Of a stretch of 64,000 nucleotides of DNA, positions 28,380-37,408 are shown in pieces (position 1 is the stretch's first letter; every line of letters begins with the position of its first letter). The notes below the pieces were generated by a model. It was given only the letters and a program-made list of their open reading frames with translations. It did not search any database and was not told where the DNA came from. Origin of the DNA: Leptolyngbya sp. KIOST-1 (GTDB lineage Bacteria; Cyanobacteriota; Cyanobacteriia; Phormidesmidales; Phormidesmidaceae); the NCBI RefSeq assembly GCF_000763385.1, contig NZ_JQFA01000002.1:2232001-2296000 (forward strand), written 5' to 3'. The translations under genes and the position numbers were made by a program.

Positions 28380-29302
28380 TAGTGAAGGGTTTGATCAGCC
28401 AGTTCACCGCCAGGGTGAGTAGCACGGGCCGGGGGGTTTGGGCCGCCCGCTTGGCCTGGGCAAAGTCGATCTTCACCATGATCGGGTACATCATGAAAAA
28501 GAGACAGATGGCGATCGGTACCGACACCTGGTAGATGCTCATGGCATCCAGGGCGATCGCCACCCCGGGCAGCAGCCGCCCCAGGGCAATGCCAGCCGCA
28601 ATGCACAGCAGCACCCACAGGGTGAGGTAGCGCTCGAAAATGTTGAGCTGTCCCCCGGCGACTGGGGCAGCGGCAGGCTGTCTGGTGGACATAGAGGTTT
28701 GAAGCTAATGATTCTAGGGCCAGTATACATCAATAAAAATTGATATATTGAGCAGTATCCTGTCCTAACGGTTATTACTCTGCAGCAGAAGTCAGTCGAC
28801 TGTACGGGGACGGTGGTGGCGGCCTGTCTGGTGCGGCTGGGCTACAGCGCTGAGGCGGCGATCGCCACGGTGCAGAGCGTCCACGCCGGGGCCCTTGGCG
28901 TAGTCGCCCAGCGGACCTTTATCCACGACTTTGCGGCCCAGACCTAGGGCGGGGCCTCCAGGCTCTTGTCGGGCAGGCTGGCCCAGAGGGTGGTGCCCAA
29001 AATAATCGCGCCGCCGACCAGGGTGCGGGGGACGGGCACTTCCCCCAGCAGCAGGGCCGCCAGGGCAATGCCGTAGACCGGCTCCAGGCCGCTGATCACG
29101 CTAGCGGTCTGGGCTCGCAGCACCGCCAAACTCTCAATAAATAATGTGTGGGCGACGGCGGTACACAGCACCCCCAGCACCAGCAGCAGGCCCAGGTCCT
29201 GGGGTGTCAGGGCCAGGCTGGCCAGGGGGGTGACCAGCAGCAGGCAGAGGAAGGCAAACAGGTCCTGGTAAAAGGCGATCGCCACTGCCCCATACCGCTT
29301 TC
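28380..29302. repeat. 923-bp duplicate of the acr3-EamA intergenic region
   Basis: It appears identical to 34461-35383 at a constant offset of 6,081 bp. It holds the first ~104 codons of acr3 (minus strand, 28692 down to 28380), the ArsR-type operator copy (28729-28744), the phosphatase remnant (28801-28947) and the last ~120 codons of the EamA gene. None of these partial genes is likely functional here. The right junction shares a single C with the IS sequence; on the left, six bases (AGTCAT) of unclear origin separate the IS end from the copy. Confidence 0.93.
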
Positions 29303-29713
29303 ATCCGCCGCCACTGGTTGCTCGATGGGGTCGAGCACCTCATCAACGCTGAGCGCTGGGTTGGCTTAAAACGCGTTGGCCTCGTGGAGGCTGAACGCCG
29401 TATCCTCGGTCAACCCCCGACCATTGAGCAGCGCTACTATCTCGTTAGTTTTGACGGCGATGTCCAACGCTTTGCCCAAGGGGTGCGCAGCCACTGGGGT
29501 ATTGAAAACCAGCTCCACTGGGTGCTCGATGTCGCCTTCCACGAAGATGCCTCTCGAATTCGTAAAGACCACGCCCCCGCTAATCTGGCCGTCGTCCGTC
29601 ACATCGCCCTCAATCTGCTGCGTCAGGACGCTTTTGCCAAAGGGGGTATCAAGGCTAAACGCTTGCAAGCAGGATGGGATAATGACTACCTAATTCGGCT
29701 ACTCTCCTCCTGA
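29303..29713 (+). pseudogene. ISAs1-family transposase, C-terminal fragment
   Basis: About 136 residues from IRRHWLLDGVEHL to DNDYLIRLLSS, containing the ISAs1 C-terminal signature SHWGIENQLHWVLDVAF with the catalytic Glu. The first two thirds, including the DDE aspartates, are missing. The sequence equals the end of the fragment at 59642-60244. Confidence 0.9.
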
Positions 29714-29729
29714 GTATGCGTTTGCCCTA

Positions 29730-30567
29730 GCATATCCAGAGCTTTGCCCTTGAGCAGAGCTTTGGCGTGGTGCTGGGTAATGAGCTCTGGCAGAGTGGGG
29801 GCATCGGGTTGAGCAATGATGTCGCGCCAGGTGCGCAGGTACAGCAGCACTGGAATTAGGGCGGGTGCTTTGTAGCGACGGCGCACTAATCGGGGGCGGG
29901 TGGCGTAGAGATAGGTGAGGTGGCGCAGCAGGGTGGTTTTGCCAAAGCCGCCGTAGGCTTTGATCACCAAGTGGCGAAACTGGGGTGTTTTGGGGCTGAG
30001 GGCAAGGATGTCCCAAATTTGCTGGGTGGGGCGCTCCTGCATCTGCTGGAGGATGTCTTCGGGTTTGTCGCCAAAGCCGGGCAGGGTGGGCAGGGCTTGG
30101 CCCTCAAAGTTGCGCAGAAATTCGCTGCTGAGCTTGAGCGGTACGTAGACTTCATCCAGGTCGGGGTTCAAAATGCCGGAGGGTAGGGGCACTTCGCTGT
30201 GGCTGACGTAGGCGCGGCAGGCGCTGGCCTGGGCCTTGAGGTACTGGCCTTCTACCCCAGAAAAACGCCAGCGGATGGTGCGATCGAGCCGGTCTAGCAG
30301 GGCCGCCAGGGCATCGGCATCTTGGGTACCGCGATCGCCCGCGATTTCGCCTAACCGGGCCGTAAAGTTGCCCGTGTACCTGGCCCAAATCACTGTGACT
30401 ACCATGACTGGAAGAGTGAGTACGGTCATAACCCACTCTTGCTGGAGAAAGAAATGGATAAAGGCCCCGCCACTGCCTCCCAGCGGAAGCCACTGAATCA
30501 GAGCATCCACAGCCTTTTGCACATAGCGGCGCTCCGGGCTGGGATCGGGGGAGGATTGGGACGTCAT
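29730..30567 (-). pseudogene. NACHT-GUN4 protein, N-terminal part of an IS-split gene
   Basis: About 279 native residues before the frame runs into the insertion sequence. A predicted membrane pair spans residues 25-65 (FIHFFLQQEWVMTVLTLPVM). A linker follows, then the P-loop YGGFGKTTLLRHLTY of a NACHT/STAND ATPase near residue 215. The open frame formally continues to 29686 with IS-encoded residues. The rest of the protein is at 26846-28273. As it stands the product lacks Walker B and the GUN4 sensor. Confidence 0.85.
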
Positions 30568-30778
30568 TGGGATATCTAGGGCAGGTTGCCTCCTATTGTG
30601 CCCACCCTCGTAAAACCTTGGTACTTAAGAGCAGGGCCATGCTAGAAAAACATCATGATTGAGAGCTACGAAGATGCCTACGTACCCGCGATCGCCGAAA
30701 CTTAACATCGATACCAGGCCGCAGCGGTGGCTGGGTAGGGCCTGGGTTGGCAGAACTCCTGGCGAACCCAGGCAATGA

Positions 30779-30798
30779 TATACTTTGGATATCCAAAG
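30779..30798 (+). promoter_or_regulatory. mazEF -10 box and palindromic operator
   Basis: TATACT at 30779-30784 is a good -10 hexamer, and it overlaps a perfect 16-bp palindrome CTTTGGATATCCAAAG (30783-30798). The mazE ATG follows 22 bases later. The position fits autorepression by a MazE-MazF complex. No clear -35 was found. Confidence 0.65.
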
Positions 30799-30820
30799 GC
30801 TCCCATTATGGGATCAGGCG

Positions 30821-31063
30821 ATGAAAGCTCAGATTGGTCAATGGGGCAATTCGCTGGCGTTGCGAATTCCCAAATACATTCACGAAGCGCTGCATCTCAA
30901 GCTCAACGATGCGGTGGAGTGCTCTGTCGAAGACGGCAAGCTGGTTATCACTCCCCTGCAAGCCTTGCCGGAATTAAGTCTGGACGAGCTTCTGGCCGAA
31001 GTCACTGAACCCTCTGAACCCGAGGTGGACTGGGGTAGCCCCATGGGCCATGAGGTTTGGTAG
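30821..31063 (+). CDS. mazE: MazE-type antitoxin (AbrB fold)
   Basis: The ATG at 30821 gives an 80-residue protein starting MKAQIGQWGNSLALRIPK, the classic MazE/SpoVT-AbrB swapped-hairpin sequence. An acidic C-terminal tail (ELLAEVTEPSEPEVDWG) that would wrap the toxin follows. A longer frame to 30785 would include the operator and is rejected. Its TAG overlaps the GTG of the toxin gene by one base (TAGTG), indicating translational coupling. Confidence 0.9.
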   Translation: MKAQIGQWGNSLALRIPKYIHEALHLKLNDAVECSVEDGKLVITPLQALPELSLDELLAEVTEPSEPEVDWGSPMGHEVW

Positions 31064-31392
31064 TGTACGTTCCCCAGCGTGGCGACTTTATCTGGCTCAG
31101 GTTTGATCCCCAAGCCGGGCATGAGCAAATAGGCAATCGCCCAGCGCTGGTGGTGAGCCACGATCGCTTTAATGCCAAATTGGGCTTCGCCGTTGTTTGC
31201 CCCATCAGCAATACCCAGCGTCAGAACCCCTTTTATATCCCCATCCCAACGGGCAACCCTGTGACCGGGGTGATTATGGCTGACCAACTGCGATCGCTCG
31301 ACTTCAAAGCTAGACAGGCTCAGTTCATCGCCCACTGCCCCAACCTGTTGCTCCAGGATGTGCTGAGGCGAATCAAGCCCATCTTGTTTTAA
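31063..31392 (+). CDS. mazF: MazF-type mRNA interferase toxin
   Basis: The GTG at 31063 overlaps the antitoxin stop. The 109-residue PemK/MazF-fold product has YVPQRGDFIWLRFDPQ at the N-terminus, the conserved strand RPALVVSHDRFN, and DQLRSLDF that carries the conserved acidic/Arg region. MazF toxins cut mRNA at short sequence motifs. Both genes look intact, so the module is probably functional. Confidence 0.9.
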   Translation: MYVPQRGDFIWLRFDPQAGHEQIGNRPALVVSHDRFNAKLGFAVVCPISNTQRQNPFYIPIPTGNPVTGVIMADQLRSLDFKARQAQFIAHCPNLLLQDVLRRIKPILF

Positions 31393-31633
31393 CCAGAGAG
31401 CGGGAATCACTTATCCCTGAGGATACTGTGCTGCGGATGCCTCCTGCTGCCCCAAGCCTCAGTTCGCTCAGGGCAGGCGATCGCCCCTTCGGCAGCGCTA
31501 TCTTTGCCCACCGGAGGCGGTATTCAGGATGACCCTTTTGTTACAATTTGGGTCGCGCCCATTGCCCCAGACCGCTCGGTAGACCCTCCAGCGGTTGCCC
31601 CTCGCTATCTACCCAGCGGAGTCCTTCCCCCCT

Positions 31634-33631
31634 ATGAATATGGCCCAGCAACCGCCTCTGTCCCAGAGTTCTCCGCCGTCCTCCCACCGCCTGCGCCGGG
31701 CAACCCTAGAGACCATGCTGCAATCCGCCGAAACCGTGGCCGCGCCCTGGACGATCGAAGACAGCGAAGAACTCTACCGCATCCACAGCTGGGGCGAGCC
31801 CTACTTTTCCATCAATGCCGATGGCCATATTACGGTGTCGCCCCGGGGCGATCGCGGCGGCTCTTTGGACCTGTTTGACCTGGTGGAGGCGATCAAGCAG
31901 CGCAACCTTAACCTGCCCCTGCTGATCCGCTTTTCCGACATTCTCGAAGACCGTATCGAGCGCATCAACGCCAGCTTTGCCAAGGCGATCGCCCGCTACA
32001 AGTACTCCGGCGTCTACCGGGGGGTGTTTCCGGTCAAGTGCAACCAGCAGCGGCAGCTGCTGGAAGATGTGGTGCGCTTTGGCCGCCCCTACCAGTTTGG
32101 CCTGGAGGCGGGCTCTAAGCCCGAGCTGCTGATTGCCCTGGCCACCCTCGATACCCCCGGTGCCCTGCTGATCTGCAACGGCTACAAGGACAGGGACTAC
32201 ATCGAGACCGCCATGCTGGGGCAGCGGCTGGGCCAGCAGCCGATTATCGTCATCGAGCAGATGAACGAACTGGCGATCGCGATCGAGGCCAGCCAGCGCC
32301 TGGGCATTCGCCCGGTGCTCGGGGTGCGGGCCAAGCTCAGCACCAAGGGTAGCGGTCGCTGGGGGATTTCGGCGGGCGATCGGGCCAAGTTTGGCCTGAC
32401 GGTACCCGAAATTCTAGCCGTGGTGGACCGGCTGCGGGAGGCCGACATGCTCGACTGCCTCCAGTTACTCCACTTCCACATCGGCTCCCAGATCTCCGCC
32501 ATCAGCGTGGTCAAAGAGGCCCTGCGGGAGGCCAGCCGCATCTACGTGGAACTGGCGGAGCTGGGGGCGGGCATGCGCTACCTGGATGTGGGCGGCGGTC
32601 TGGCGGTGGACTACGACGGCTCCAAAACCACCTTCTACGCCTCGAAGAACTACAGCACCCAGAACTACGCCAACGACGTGGTGGCCGAAGTCCAGGAGGC
32701 CTGCCGGATCAAGGGCATCCCGGTGCCCACCCTGGTCAGCGAGAGCGGGCGGGCGCTGGTGTCCCACCAGTCGGTGCTGGTGTTCGATGTGCTGGGCAGC
32801 AGCGATGCCCCCTCCCACGAGGAAGTGGAGGTGCCCGGCGACGACGACCACGTGATTTTGCGCGAGCTGTACGAGATCCACCAGAACCTCACCGCCCACA
32901 CCGTGCAGGAGCTGTACAACGACGCAGTGCAATTTAAAGAAGAGGCGATCAGCCTGTTCAACTTTGGCTACCTCAGCCTGTCGGCGCGGGCGCGGGCGGA
33001 GCGGCTGTTCTGGGCCTGCTGCCGCAAGGCGCTGTTGGTGGTCAGCGATGCTGACTACGTGCCCGAGGACATTGAGGAGCTAAACCTGAGCATGGCCTCG
33101 ATCTACTACATCAACCTGTCGGTGTTCCAGTCCATGCCCGACACCTGGGCGATCGAGCAGTTGTTCCCGATTTTGCCCATCCACCGGCTCAACGAGGAGC
33201 CCAACTGTCGGGGCACCCTGGCGGACCTGACCTGCGACAGCGACGGCAAAATCACCACCTTCATCGACCTGCGGGACGTCAAGCACGTGCTGGAACTCCA
33301 CGCCCTGAAGCCTGAGCAGCCCTACTACCTGGGCATGTTTTTGGGTGGGGCCTACCAGGAAATCATGGGCAACCTGCACAACCTGTTTGGCGACACCAAC
33401 GCCGTCCACATCCACATGACCCCCAAGGGCTACCAGGTGGAACAGGTGGTGAAGGGCGACACCATGACCGAGGTGCTGGGCTATGTGCAGTACGACGCCG
33501 AAGACATGATCGAGAACATTCGCAGGCGATCGGAGCGGGCCCTGCAGGACAACCGCATTACCCTCCAGGAGTCGCAGCTGCTGATTCAGCACTACGAGCG
33601 CAGCCTCAGCCAGTACACCTACCTGGCCTAG
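31634..33631 (+). CDS. speA: Biosynthetic arginine decarboxylase
   Basis: The ATG at 31634 is used; an in-frame TTG at 31595 would only add an unconserved tail. The 665-residue enzyme begins [20 protein letters not shown] after a variable leader. It has the PLP-lysine in [10 protein letters not shown], the HFHIGSQIS barrel motif, the glycine-rich [13 protein letters not shown], and [13 protein letters not shown]. It makes agmatine from arginine, the first step to polyamines. Its TAG overlaps by three bases the stop codon of the convergent acr3 gene. Confidence 0.96.
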   Translation: MNMAQQPPLSQSSPPSSHRLRRATLETMLQSAETVAAPWTIEDSEELYRIHSWGEPYFSINADGHITVSPRGDRGGSLDLFDLVEAIKQRNLNLPLLIRFSDILEDRIERINASFAKAIARYKYSGVYRGVFPVKCNQQRQLLEDVVRFGRPYQFGLEAGSKPELLIALATLDTPGALLICNGYKDRDYIETAMLGQRLGQQPIIVIEQMNELAIAIEASQRLGIRPVLGVRAKLSTKGSGRWGISAGDRAKFGLTVPEILAVVDRLREADMLDCLQLLHFHIGSQISAISVVKEALREASRIYVELAELGAGMRYLDVGGGLAVDYDGSKTTFYASKNYSTQNYANDVVAEVQEACRIKGIPVPTLVSESGRALVSHQSVLVFDVLGSSDAPSHEEVEVPGDDDHVILRELYEIHQNLTAHTVQELYNDAVQFKEEAISLFNFGYLSLSARARAERLFWACCRKALLVVSDADYVPEDIEELNLSMASIYYINLSVFQSMPDTWAIEQLFPILPIHRLNEEPNCRGTLADLTCDSDGKITTFIDLRDVKHVLELHALKPEQPYYLGMFLGGAYQEIMGNLHNLFGDTNAVHIHMTPKGYQVEQVVKGDTMTEVLGYVQYDAEDMIENIRRRSERALQDNRITLQESQLLIQHYERSLSQYTYLA

Positions 33632-34773
33632 CCCAGGGGCTTAATGCAGCGGGGGTCGGGCAGGGTGGCTTTTTCGGGGTGGCGGGGAAACCAGAAGGCG
33701 GTGCGCTGGCAAACTTTCACCAGCATCAGCATCACCGGCACCTCGATCAGCACGCCGACGACGGTGGCCAGGGCGGCCCCGGAGTTGAGGCCAAACAGGG
33801 TGACTGCGGTGGCGATCGCCACTTCAAAGTGGTTGCTGGCCCCAATCAGGGCGGCGGGGGCGGCATCTTCGTAGTCCAGCCCTAGCTTTTGCGCCGCCAG
33901 GTAGGAGATCAAGAAAATAAAGTTGGTCTGCAGGAACAGGGGCACCGCAATCAGCAGGATGTGCAGCGGATTGCGCACGATCAGGTCGCCCTTGAGGGCA
34001 AACAGCAGCACCAGGGTGGTCAGTAGGGCCACCACCGCCACCGGGCTGAGGTACTTGAGAAACACCTGATCAAACCAGGCCCTGCCCCTGTGGCGCAAGA
34101 TCCAGCTGCGGGAGATCGCCCCCGCCAGCAGGGGCAGACCTACGTAGACCAGCACCGACAGCACAATGGTTTGCCAGGGCACCACCAGATTGTTGGCCGC
34201 CAGCAGCCACCGACCCAGGGGGGCGTACAGAAATAGCATGGCCAGGGAGTTGATTGCCACCATCACCAGGGTCAGCCCCTGGTTGCTGAAGGACAGGTAG
34301 CCCCACATCAGCACCATGGCGGTGCAGGGGGCAATGCCCAGCAGAATGGTCCCGGCAATGTACGAATCGGCCAGGGCAATCTCGCCGCCGCGCAGAATCT
34401 CGGTGCCCGCCAGCAGGGGCCGAAACAGCCCGCCCAGAAAGACCTGGGCAAACAGCACCATAGTGAAGGGTTTGATCAGCCAGTTCACCGCCAGGGTGAG
34501 TAGCACGGGCCGGGGGGTTTGGGCCGCCCGCTTGGCCTGGGCAAAGTCGATCTTCACCATGATCGGGTACATCATGAAAAAGAGACAGATGGCGATCGGT
34601 ACCGACACCTGGTAGATGCTCATGGCATCCAGGGCGATCGCCACCCCGGGCAGCAGCCGCCCCAGGGCAATGCCAGCCGCAATGCACAGCAGCACCCACA
34701 GGGTGAGGTAGCGCTCGAAAATGTTGAGCTGTCCCCCGGCGACTGGGGCAGCGGCAGGCTGTCTGGTGGACAT
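33628..34773 (-). CDS. acr3: Acr3-type arsenite efflux permease
   Basis: A 381-residue polytopic protein with about ten hydrophobic helices and the Acr3 hallmark [16 protein letters not shown], whose Cys is essential for arsenite transport in the family. Also present are NWLIKPFTM and [14 protein letters not shown]. It exports arsenite, probably coupled to proton uptake. An ArsR-like operator lies just upstream. The first 104 codons with the control region are duplicated inside the ISAs1 element at 28380-29302. Confidence 0.93.
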   Translation of the reverse strand: MSTRQPAAAPVAGGQLNIFERYLTLWVLLCIAAGIALGRLLPGVAIALDAMSIYQVSVPIAICLFFMMYPIMVKIDFAQAKRAAQTPRPVLLTLAVNWLIKPFTMVLFAQVFLGGLFRPLLAGTEILRGGEIALADSYIAGTILLGIAPCTAMVLMWGYLSFSNQGLTLVMVAINSLAMLFLYAPLGRWLLAANNLVVPWQTIVLSVLVYVGLPLLAGAISRSWILRHRGRAWFDQVFLKYLSPVAVVALLTTLVLLFALKGDLIVRNPLHILLIAVPLFLQTNFIFLISYLAAQKLGLDYEDAAPAALIGASNHFEVAIATAVTLFGLNSGAALATVVGVLIEVPVMLMLVKVCQRTAFWFPRHPEKATLPDPRCIKPLG

Positions 34774-34809
34774 AGAGGTTTGAAGCTAATGATTCTAGGG
34801 CCAGTATAC

Positions 34810-34825
34810 ATCAATAAAAATTGAT
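34810..34825 (-). promoter_or_regulatory. ArsR/SmtB-type operator upstream of acr3
   Basis: Inverted repeat ATCAAT-AAAA-ATTGAT with AT-rich flanks (TACATCAATAAAAATTGATA), 37 bases before the acr3 start. It resembles the short AT-rich dyads bound by metalloid-sensing ArsR/SmtB repressors in cyanobacteria. No arsR gene is present in the window, so the repressor would act in trans. An exact copy is at 28729-28744. Confidence 0.55.
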
Positions 34826-34881
34826 ATATTGAGCAGTATCCTGTCCTAACGGTTATTACTCTGCAGCAGAAGTCAGTCGAC

Positions 34882-35028
34882 TGTACGGGGACGGTGGTGG
34901 CGGCCTGTCTGGTGCGGCTGGGCTACAGCGCTGAGGCGGCGATCGCCACGGTGCAGAGCGTCCACGCCGGGGCCCTTGGCGTAGTCGCCCAGCGGACCTT
35001 TATCCACGACTTTGCGGCCCAGACCTAG
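34882..35028 (+). pseudogene. Protein-tyrosine-phosphatase-like remnant
   Basis: In-frame residues TGTVVAACLVRLGYSAEAAI then FIHDFAAQT and a stop at 35026-35028 match the end of a dual-specificity phosphatase, just after the P-loop GxGRTGTV. The catalytic Cys and everything before it are gone; the frame breaks at 34885. The motif TGTCCTAACGGT lies about 30 bases upstream (34842-34853), matching the end of the dispersed repeat elsewhere, so a past transposon event may have truncated the gene. It overlaps the end of the EamA gene. Confidence 0.6.
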
Positions 35029-35894
35029 GGCGGGGCCTCCAGGCTCTTGTCGGGCAGGCTGGCCCAGAGGGTGGTGCCCAAAATAATCGCGCCGCCGACC
35101 AGGGTGCGGGGGACGGGCACTTCCCCCAGCAGCAGGGCCGCCAGGGCAATGCCGTAGACCGGCTCCAGGCCGCTGATCACGCTAGCGGTCTGGGCTCGCA
35201 GCACCGCCAAACTCTCAATAAATAATGTGTGGGCGACGGCGGTACACAGCACCCCCAGCACCAGCAGCAGGCCCAGGTCCTGGGGTGTCAGGGCCAGGCT
35301 GGCCAGGGGGGTGACCAGCAGCAGGCAGAGGAAGGCAAACAGGTCCTGGTAAAAGGCGATCGCCACTGCCCCATACCGCTTTCGGTAGCCTTTGTTGAGC
35401 AGCTGCAGCAGCGCAAAGGACAGCCCCGACAGCAGTCCCCAGATCGCTCCCAGGGTGGTATCTGACCCCAGCCGGTATTCGGGAATCACCAGGGCCACGC
35501 CGAGGACGACCAGCGCCGCGATCGCCCCATCCCGCCAGCGCCAGGGGGTTTTAAACAGCAGCGGCTCCAGCACCGTGACAAACACCGGAAAGCTGGAGAA
35601 GGTGAGCAGCCCGATCGCCACCGTTGCCAGCTGAATGCTGTGGAAAAAGCTGACCCAGTGGAAGGCCAGCAGCCCCCCCAGCAGCACCATGCCCAGCCCG
35701 TCTCGGAGCGATCGCAGCTTCACCGCCTGCCGCCCCACCGCCAGCACCAACCCCAGGGCCAGGGTGGCAAACCCGGTGCGCCCCAGCACGATCGCCGTGG
35801 CGGGCAGGGCCAAAAACTTGCCAAACAGCCCCGACAGCCCAAACAAAAAAACCGATGCGTGAACCTGCCACAGGGCGGTGCTAGGGCGAGCCAT
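35025..35894 (-). CDS. EamA/DMT-family permease
   Basis: A 289-residue protein with ten hydrophobic helices arranged as two EamA repeats. The second repeat has VISGLEPVYGIALAALLLGE, the family's most conserved stretch, and the first ends LLTFSSFPVFVTVLEPLLF. DMT permeases export metabolites or amino acids; the substrate is not predictable. The ATG at 35894 is the only sensible start. Its last third is duplicated at 28944-29302. Confidence 0.9.
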   Translation of the reverse strand: MARPSTALWQVHASVFLFGLSGLFGKFLALPATAIVLGRTGFATLALGLVLAVGRQAVKLRSLRDGLGMVLLGGLLAFHWVSFFHSIQLATVAIGLLTFSSFPVFVTVLEPLLFKTPWRWRDGAIAALVVLGVALVIPEYRLGSDTTLGAIWGLLSGLSFALLQLLNKGYRKRYGAVAIAFYQDLFAFLCLLLVTPLASLALTPQDLGLLLVLGVLCTAVAHTLFIESLAVLRAQTASVISGLEPVYGIALAALLLGEVPVPRTLVGGAIILGTTLWASLPDKSLEAPP

Positions 35895-36076
35895 GGACCA
35901 GTAGCCTAAAACTCTGAACTAGTCTAGCCGGGCGATCGCCGTTGCCCAAAAACCAGGGTTATAGCCGGGCTTTGCCCCTGGCGCTGCCGGTTCATCAGCC
36001 TTGGTTAACCTTAGCATTTTCATATATTTTGCCGATATGGTTTAGGCATATCTGCGGGATTAGGGTAAGTAACGGT

Positions 36077-36601
36077 ATGCGAGAAAACTTTACCGCCGAA
36101 GAGTGGTCAGCGCTGATTCAGGCCCCCATGCAGGCGGTGATGGGCATCTGCCTGGCCGATCGCGTAGATCCGGTTTCGTTCTTGCAGGAGGTCAAGTCGG
36201 GGATAGCGATTGTGGCGGAGGAAGCCCAGCGTACCGACGTGGGCGGCGATTTGGCTCCCGCTCTGCTGGCTGGCATCGCCGAGCTGGATGCCGCCGACCC
36301 CCTGGCCGGTGAGCAACTGATGCTCAAAAAGCAGTTTGAGCTGCTGGGCCTGATTCAAACCTTCAAAACCTCCAAGGAGGGGCGGGACTATGCGATCGCC
36401 CACCTGCAAAAGGTTGCCGCCCTTCTGGACACCAAGGTAACCGGGTTGCAGGCCGCTGAATTCAAGCAGTGGCTCCTGTCGGTGGCTACCAAAGTCGCTG
36501 AAGCCCACCGCGAGGGCGGCATCATGGGAATTGGGTCAAGCCGGATTAGCGACAAAGAGAACGACATGCTCAGAAAAATGGACGAAGCCCTGGGGCTGTA
36601 G
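36077..36601 (+). CDS. Conserved hypothetical cyanobacterial protein
   Basis: The ATG at 36077 (MRENFTAEEWSALIQAP) is preferred; the frame upstream to 35942 has non-protein-like composition. The 174-residue soluble, mostly helical protein has SFLQEVKSGIAIVAEEAQRT and ends SRISDKENDMLRKMDEALGL. No enzyme motif or membrane segment is seen. It resembles small conserved proteins annotated as hypothetical. AT-rich DNA before the start (about 36000-36060) is a likely promoter region. Confidence 0.65.
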   Translation: MRENFTAEEWSALIQAPMQAVMGICLADRVDPVSFLQEVKSGIAIVAEEAQRTDVGGDLAPALLAGIAELDAADPLAGEQLMLKKQFELLGLIQTFKTSKEGRDYAIAHLQKVAALLDTKVTGLQAAEFKQWLLSVATKVAEAHREGGIMGIGSSRISDKENDMLRKMDEALGL

Positions 36602-36849
36602 TGCCGCTCAGGTCCTGGGCTACCCTCTACGCCCACCTGATCTTGGCCCTCCGCCCTTTTGACCCTGCCCCGATGCCCCGGCGAAAGCCAGCCCAACCTG
36701 GCTTAGGGCCCCAATCTAGTTTCTTGAGAAAGTAGAAAAAACCGTAGCTAATGCTACCTTATGGCCGATAATCTCAGAATTGTGGGGTAAATTCCCCAAT
36801 CTGTGATGCTTTCTAACCCCATCGTCTATTTGTGTGAGGAGAAACGACC

Positions 36850-37218
36850 ATGCTGATCGGATTTTTAATTAGCGTTGTTATTCTGGCTATCAGCCTGCTG
36901 ATCATTTCCAAAATTCCCCCCATCGGAGTTGAGATCGACAGCCCGATCAAAGCGCTACTGGGCGGTGCCATCATTGGCGCATTCAACGGCTTTTGGGGCT
37001 TCTTCCCCGGTGCGGTGCGCGGCTTCTTTGCCATCATCAGCCTGGGCCTGATTCCGCTGATTGGGGCCATCATCGTGTTTGGCCTGGCCGCCTGGCTGAT
37101 CGAGGGTTTCCGCCTCCGCTACGGGATCTGGAGCGCCATTCTGGGCGCGATCGCCCTGGCGATTATCAGCTCTATTCTCAACTTTATTCTGCAGTCGGTG
37201 GGCCTGATGGCGGTCTAG
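36850..37218 (+). CDS. Small four-helix membrane protein, phage-holin-family-like
   Basis: The 122-residue product has four hydrophobic helices (residues about 3-20, 35-60, 63-85, 92-115) with glycine-rich turns (LLGGAIIGAFNGF). A good AGGAG precedes the ATG by 9 bases. It resembles the short DUF/phage-holin-4-family membrane proteins widespread in cyanobacteria, of unknown function. No phage genes are nearby. Confidence 0.7.
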   Translation: MLIGFLISVVILAISLLIISKIPPIGVEIDSPIKALLGGAIIGAFNGFWGFFPGAVRGFFAIISLGLIPLIGAIIVFGLAAWLIEGFRLRYGIWSAILGAIALAIISSILNFILQSVGLMAV

Positions 37219-37344
37219 GGCAGCATCAGAGCCAAAAATAGTTTGGTGCAGTGGAGTTTACCCCAGGAATTGCAAGCCCTATTGATTGCTGGTATCGCCC
37301 CACTTAACCTACAAACTGAGGTAGGACTTGATTGAACCGGCTGG

Positions 37345-37408
37345 GGTGCAGGGTTTAAGAGGTACAGTTTGCGATCGCCGTAAACCGTACACCTCAAACC
37401 TGGCACCC
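37345..37408. repeat. Long imperfect inverted repeat around HIP1
   Basis: About 28-bp imperfect arms (left GGTGCAGGGTTTAAGAGGTA, right its approximate complement ending CCTGGCACC) around GCGATCGC. It abuts the stop codon of the transporter gene at 37409 and may act as its terminator. Confidence 0.6.

Larger units (their letters stand above)
28274..29729 (+). mobile_element. ISAs1-type insertion sequence with replaced interior
   Basis: Terminal inverted repeats TAGGGCAAACGCATACTC (28274-28291) and its complement (29712-29729) sit inside a perfect 10-bp target duplication. The first 100 bp and last 427 bp match the second ISAs1 copy at 58844-60260 apparently exactly. Between them, where the first half of the transposase should be, lies a 923-bp copy of 34461-35383 (acr3 start through EamA end). 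The element interrupts the NACHT-GUN4 gene. Confidence 0.88.
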
